From: UBA9732 sp052170315
GTDB taxonomy: Bacteria > Spirochaetota > Spirochaetia > Sphaerochaetales > Sphaerochaetaceae
Reading direction: 5' to 3'
DNA: 64,000 nucleotides
Assembly: GCA_052170315.1 (NCBI GenBank)
Contig: JBQNAT010000009.1
Span: forward strand, 29,297 to 93,296
Below are positions 59,928 through 64,000 of the stretch, piece after piece. Every line of letters starts with the position of its first letter. Position 1 is the first letter of the stretch. A model generated the notes under the pieces. It ran no database searches. It was not told where the DNA came from and saw only the letters and a program-made list of their open reading frames with translations. A program made the translations under genes and the position numbers.

Positions 59928-61490
59928 TCAGCAAGGGAATGAATTGAAAACTTCCAAGGCATGTTTTTCTATTTCCAATATCTTAATATAGTTTTTCATG
60001 TATTCTTCAAAGCCTTTTATTTCCTCAATATCTGCGGTTACAGTATCAATTTTACTGTCTTTGAAAACTTTTTCGTCAAGGTAATCTTCAAGCTCCATGC
60101 CGTTTCTCCATAGCATAAATGATGCAAGTAACGCCATTCCGTAAGGTCCTCCTTCACCTGCGGTTTCCATTACCGAAACAGGAACCCCTGTTGCTGCACT
60201 TAGTATTCTCTGACCGGCAGCAGGAGTCTTAAAGTAACCGCCATGTCCGGAAAGTCTGTTTATCTTAACGTTTTCGGCCTTCAAAATATCCATGCCTATT
60301 TTAAGAGTCGCCATTGCGCTCATCATGTGAGAACGCATGAAATCGGCAAGACGGACGGCTTTGTCGGGGCTGTGAAGGAAAATGGGCATACCGCTGTTGA
60401 AGTCCGTAATGCCTTCGCCGGAGTAATAATTGCAGCTCAAAAGACCGTTTGCATCCGGATCTCCTTCAAGGGAAACGGAATAGAGGAGGCTGAAAAGACT
60501 GTTTTTGTCAATTTTGAAACCGGCGATATCCGCGAACTCTCCAAAGAGGTTTATCCAGCTGTTTATATCAGTAGTGCAGTTATTGCAGTGAACCATTGCG
60601 ACGGCCTTGCCTGAAGGGGTTGCGACCATATCTATTTCTCTGTGGACTTTCAGCTTTTGATCTGTTACTACCATTGCAAAGTCGCTTGTTCCCGCACTTA
60701 CATTTCCGGTGTTAAACCTGACTGAGTCAGTTGAAACCATGCCGGATGCCGCGTCTCCTTCAGGTGGAGCAAGCATTATTCCGCTTTTTAGGTCTCCGTC
60801 GGGATCAAGAAGCAGTGCCCCTTCTTCTGTAAGATGTCCGGAAATACGGCCGGCGGTAAGGACTTTGGGGAAAATTTTTCTTACATCAAAGCCTGTGAGT
60901 TTTTTAAAGCTTTCCGCCATCTCCTCATCATAATTCAGTATTTTACCGTCTATTGGGAACATACCGGAGGCATCGTTTATACCAATGCTGTTTTCTCCGG
61001 TAAGCAGCCTGTTTACATATGAGGCCAGGGTCTCTACATGAAAAAGCTTTTTTATGTGCTCTTCATTATTTAAAACGGCCTGATAAAGATGAGCGATACA
61101 CCATCTTTGCGGTATGTTGAAATTAAACAGCTTTGTGAGCTTCCCCGCTGCCGTGCCGGTTATGGTGTTTCTCCATGTCCTGAAATCGCATAAAGTCTTC
61201 CAGTTTTCGTCTGTGGGGATGTATCCGTGCATCATCGCGGATATTCCTATTGCTCCTGTTGTAGTGAGTGTTGTTCCGAATTTTGCTTTTACATCGGCTT
61301 TGAGATTGGCAAAGCAAATCTGCAGGCAGCGTTCTATCTCATCATAGCCATAGGTCCAGATTCCGTTTTTCAGCCTGTTTTCCCATCCGCATTCTCCTGA
61401 AGCTATAGGCCTGAAGGAATTGTCCATCATTACCGCCTTTATGCGTGTTGAGCCAAGTTCGATTCCAACTACTGTTTTTTTTAGATCCAT
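59928..61490 (-). CDS. FGGY family carbohydrate kinase
   Basis: A 520-residue sugar kinase of the FGGY family (AraB/XylB/gluconokinase group). TVVGIELGSTRIKAVMMDNS is the N-terminal phosphate motif, IGISAMMHGYIPTDENWKTL is the sugar-binding region with the MHGY in place of the xylulokinase MHG, NTGNVSAGTSDFAMVV is the second phosphate loop and RLSGHGGYFKTPAAGQRILS the adenosine motif. ATG at 61490 is chosen since GAGG lies 8 bases upstream; TTG at 61496 is too close to it. The sugar is likely a ketopentose or relative, but this cannot be settled by reading. No partner transporter or isomerase is adjacent. Confidence 0.87.
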   Translation of the reverse strand: MDLKKTVVGIELGSTRIKAVMMDNSFRPIASGECGWENRLKNGIWTYGYDEIERCLQICFANLKADVKAKFGTTLTTTGAIGISAMMHGYIPTDENWKTLCDFRTWRNTITGTAAGKLTKLFNFNIPQRWCIAHLYQAVLNNEEHIKKLFHVETLASYVNRLLTGENSIGINDASGMFPIDGKILNYDEEMAESFKKLTGFDVRKIFPKVLTAGRISGHLTEEGALLLDPDGDLKSGIMLAPPEGDAASGMVSTDSVRFNTGNVSAGTSDFAMVVTDQKLKVHREIDMVATPSGKAVAMVHCNNCTTDINSWINLFGEFADIAGFKIDKNSLFSLLYSVSLEGDPDANGLLSCNYYSGEGITDFNSGMPIFLHSPDKAVRLADFMRSHMMSAMATLKIGMDILKAENVKINRLSGHGGYFKTPAAGQRILSAATGVPVSVMETAGEGGPYGMALLASFMLWRNGMELEDYLDEKVFKDSKIDTVTADIEEIKGFEEYMKNYIKILEIEKHALEVFNSFPC

Positions 61491-61676
61491 AGACAACGCC
61501 TCTGTTTTGTTTTCCTGATTATATCACGAGCTTTTTAACGATAATAAATATATTTACAAATCATCAAATAATTTTAAATTATAAGTAAAATTTCTATTCG
61601 TTGACCACCGGCAATAGAGTTAAGGTCGAAAGGCTCATCTTATCGGATATAATAAAAAAGTGGACGATTAAGGCTG

Positions 61677-63803
61677 TCAATGCCTTCGTATATCAACTAT
61701 GGTAAGCTGGATAAGTTCCTGATTTCTGTAGTAGTTTCTGCCAATCTTGAAAACAACGTCAACAATCTCGCCTTCGTCAAAATCTTTACCGATACGCTGT
61801 CCAGCGCTCCAGAATACTCCGGGCCACTGTAGCTGTCCGTAGGAGAGGTTCAGGCGCAGATGAGCATTGCCGGGGTCCTTTGAATTATGCATGACATCTA
61901 TGCTTTCAATCCGTGCTCCGTCTATCATGAACAGCAGGGGATTGCTCTTTTCGCCGTAGGGTTCAAAGCGCTCGACCACCTTGATGATGTTCGGATTGAA
62001 GTCTTCTTTCGTGAGAGCCGCATCTATTTCAAGGATTTCGTCGGGTTCGGTATCCGGACAGTCTATGTAATCGACATCGTCGGAAATGCGGGAGCACAGG
62101 GCATCGACCTTATCCGGGTCAAGGGAAAAGCCTCCCGCCTGAGCATGGCCGCCGAAGTCGTCAAAGAGGTCTGCGTAGTTAGATAAAAAATCGTGGCAGT
62201 TGAAGCCCGAACTGCTGCGCATTGAGCCTATGGCCCTTCCGTCATCGGTTGCGGTGATGACCATAGATGGGCATTTGAAGGTTTTCAGAAGGCGTGTGGC
62301 AATGATTCCGGTGATGCCTCGTGCAATGTTCGTATCGTGTACAAGTACCAGTTTTGTGCCTAAGTCTTCATAACTCTTTCTGGCCTGGCTCTGAAGCCGT
62401 GACCATGCATCTTCGCCAAGTTTCTGCCGCTCTTTGTTCATTCTGTTCAGTTCCTGCGCGTAATCAAGGGCCTGTATCTGATCAGTTGACAGAAGCATGT
62501 TGATTGCCGCATCCGGCCTACCCAGTCTTCCCGAAGCGTTCATAAGCGGTGATATCTGCCAGCCTATGTCTGTTGTCGAGATTTTTTTGCCAAGCAGGTT
62601 CTGCAGGGAAAGGAAAGGTCTCATGCTGTCTCTTGGTCTGTTTTCAAGTACAGAAAGACCTGCTTTTACAAGGATTCTGTTTTCATCTGCCATTGGCATG
62701 AGATCGCTTACCGTTCCTATGGCAACAAGGTCCATTATTGACTGATATTCTTTGTACAGCATTGGAGTCGTTGCTCTTACATAGGCTCCGAAAAGCCCTA
62801 TAAGGGTATCAAGCTCGCTGTTTATCTGTGTATAAAGAGCGAATCTGCTTATCTGGCTCAGGGCAAAAAGGGACTTGTCTCTTACCGCGGGAAGTACTTT
62901 TTCGAATTCCGGCCTGAACTCATCCATGTAGATGTCAGCCTTGGGAAAGGCTTTTTTTAGCTGATTCATTTCAAGCTCTTTATCCAAAACGTAGATTGGT
63001 ATGCCTGAAGATAAGAACTTTAAAAGGCGGCTGTTGCGCTCGGGAAGTATGCCCGGGACAACTTCTTCCGCAACTCGGTCGGTAACTTCCATATTCTCAA
63101 TTCTTGCCGCCTCTATTACTACGGTTCCGTTTCCGGGGTAGGCATGAAGGAGCAAAATAGGAGCTTTGTAGAACCGGCTATGTGAAAACCTCATTGCCCA
63201 TATACACTTCGAAACGACGCCGACTCCCGCAAGTGAGTCAAAGGGATAGCCGCAGCCTTCGATTTTGGGGTCTATCAGTGCGCTTGCGGGAGGAAGGGTT
63301 TCACCGGGTATGTGATGGTCCGTTACAAGTACGTCAAGGCCATGGCTTTGCGCGTAGTCTATTTCCTCTATGCATGAGATTCCGCAGTCAACCGTAATGG
63401 CAAGAGTTATGCCTTCGTCTATTGCCTGCCTTACGCTTTCAATTGTCATTCCGTACGGCTCATCGCCCATGGGAACTGTATAGGATACTTCAAGCCCCAT
63501 GTCCCTTAGCTCTGTCACAAGCAGCGCGGTGCTTGTGATTCCGTCAACGTCCCTGTCGCCGAAAACGCGGACTTTTTCCTTGTCTTCAACGGACTGAAGG
63601 ATTCTGTCGCAGAAGGCTTCCATGTCCTCAAACATGAACGGATTGTGTAAAAATGAGATGTCACCTTCCAAATAGAACTTCGCAGCTTCCGGGCTGGTGA
63701 CGTTTCTTCCTGCAAGTATTCTTGCGGAAACCGTATTCAGGGCAAATCTGTCCTGAAGCGCCTTTATGTCGTCATAGGCGGCTTGTCTGATTCTCCATTT
63801 CAT
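61677..63803 (-). CDS. recJ: single-stranded-DNA-specific exonuclease RecJ
   Basis: A 708-residue DHH-family exonuclease (5'-3' on single-stranded DNA) of recombination and mismatch repair. Motif I is RVFGDRDVDGITSTALLVTE (usually GDYDADG, here with Arg in the second place), motif II ITVDCGISCIEEI, motif III VLVTDHHIPGETLPPA with the DHH near residue 161, and AGVGVVSKCIWA follows. The DHHA1 domain ends in DFGGHAQAGGFSLDPDKV near residue 548, followed by the C-terminal OB fold (SIDVMHNSKDPGNAHLRLNL). An extra segment between motif IV and DHHA1 makes it longer than the E. coli protein (577 residues), as in other spirochaetes. Confidence 0.93.
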   Translation of the reverse strand: MKWRIRQAAYDDIKALQDRFALNTVSARILAGRNVTSPEAAKFYLEGDISFLHNPFMFEDMEAFCDRILQSVEDKEKVRVFGDRDVDGITSTALLVTELRDMGLEVSYTVPMGDEPYGMTIESVRQAIDEGITLAITVDCGISCIEEIDYAQSHGLDVLVTDHHIPGETLPPASALIDPKIEGCGYPFDSLAGVGVVSKCIWAMRFSHSRFYKAPILLLHAYPGNGTVVIEAARIENMEVTDRVAEEVVPGILPERNSRLLKFLSSGIPIYVLDKELEMNQLKKAFPKADIYMDEFRPEFEKVLPAVRDKSLFALSQISRFALYTQINSELDTLIGLFGAYVRATTPMLYKEYQSIMDLVAIGTVSDLMPMADENRILVKAGLSVLENRPRDSMRPFLSLQNLLGKKISTTDIGWQISPLMNASGRLGRPDAAINMLLSTDQIQALDYAQELNRMNKERQKLGEDAWSRLQSQARKSYEDLGTKLVLVHDTNIARGITGIIATRLLKTFKCPSMVITATDDGRAIGSMRSSSGFNCHDFLSNYADLFDDFGGHAQAGGFSLDPDKVDALCSRISDDVDYIDCPDTEPDEILEIDAALTKEDFNPNIIKVVERFEPYGEKSNPLLFMIDGARIESIDVMHNSKDPGNAHLRLNLSYGQLQWPGVFWSAGQRIGKDFDEGEIVDVVFKIGRNYYRNQELIQLTIVDIRRH

Positions 63804-64000
63804 CTATATCAACCAAAAAATTAAAATGCTTTGTTGCGGTATTCCGGCTTGTGGTTTTAGCTTGCGTAAGCCATGCGTCTTCCATATCATGAACACCGTA
63901 TATAAGAATAGGATAATATTCACAGGCTTTCAATATGAAGATTTTACCATGATTCCGCAGCATTTTAGAACATAAGAGAGAGATAAGTTCATTAGGCAGA

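Noticed and set aside
63772..63963. 63-codon minus-strand frame overlapping the recJ start
   Set aside because: No ribosome site or family match, and it conflicts with the well-supported recJ start. 63804-64000 shows nothing else I can support.

Overview
The window looks like chromosome from an anaerobic, host-associated spirochaete of the Treponema type. This is an inference from several features together: a short Hc1-like nucleoid protein, a very large lipoprotein with chitobiase-C-terminal-like repeats and a formylglycine-generating-enzyme fold, a desulfoferrodoxin/rubredoxin pair for oxygen defence, a DUF4105 membrane protein, frequent TTG starts set by strong AGGAGG-type ribosome binding sites, and tightly overlapping operons. 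No rRNA, tRNA, CRISPR array or intact mobile element was seen.

Layout. 1-7.0 kb is housekeeping: the end of a long-chain acyl-CoA ligase, YhbY, the Hc1-like protein, a U32 peptidase-family protein, Lon, a queuosine-precursor transporter and YbaK. 7.5-26.5 kb is a surface-polysaccharide locus: a CapD-type dehydratase, an initiating sugar transferase, an epimerase, glycosyltransferases, a Wzy-like polymerase, a Wzx-like flippase, rfbA/C/B, then an aminotransferase, GNAT, ATP-grasp and NeuD-like set that probably makes and decorates an amino-deoxy sugar. Its middle (about 11.4-19.4 kb) is clearly more A+T-rich and carries IS3 debris, a hexapeptide-transferase stub and a broken HTH-RfbA fusion gene. 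IS66 debris and a DUF4143 ATPase close the locus.

28.8-37.2 kb holds an NfeD/SPFH pair, a relic of a DUF1667-OCD gene pair, an outer-membrane-type protein with 51-bp repeats, and the 1662-residue repeat lipoprotein. 37.4-43.0 kb is a molybdenum operon (MoeA-like protein, mogA/moaB, modABC, moaA, moaC, a divergent moaE). 43.5-49.7 kb contains a small lipoprotein and a uronic-acid module: a UDP-glucuronate 4-epimerase, an HTH-fused UDP-glucose dehydrogenase facing a palindromic intergenic region, an EamA transporter, a galacturonokinase-like GHMP kinase and a nucleotidyltransferase. Together these could make UDP-galacturonate both de novo and by salvage.

49.8-57.6 kb has desulfoferrodoxin and rubredoxin, a DeoR regulator with a two-flavoprotein/DUF1667/OCD operon, and a lysine-riboswitch-controlled NhaC-family transporter. 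57.7-63.8 kb ends with an aldo/keto reductase, a DUF4105 protein, an FGGY kinase and RecJ.

The least ordinary signals are the two HTH-to-sugar-nucleotide-enzyme fusions (one intact with a likely operator, one decayed), the galacturonate salvage module, the giant repeat lipoprotein with its membrane partner, the relic of the DUF1667-OCD operon 24 kb from the intact copy, and a 10-G tract upstream of a lipoprotein gene.
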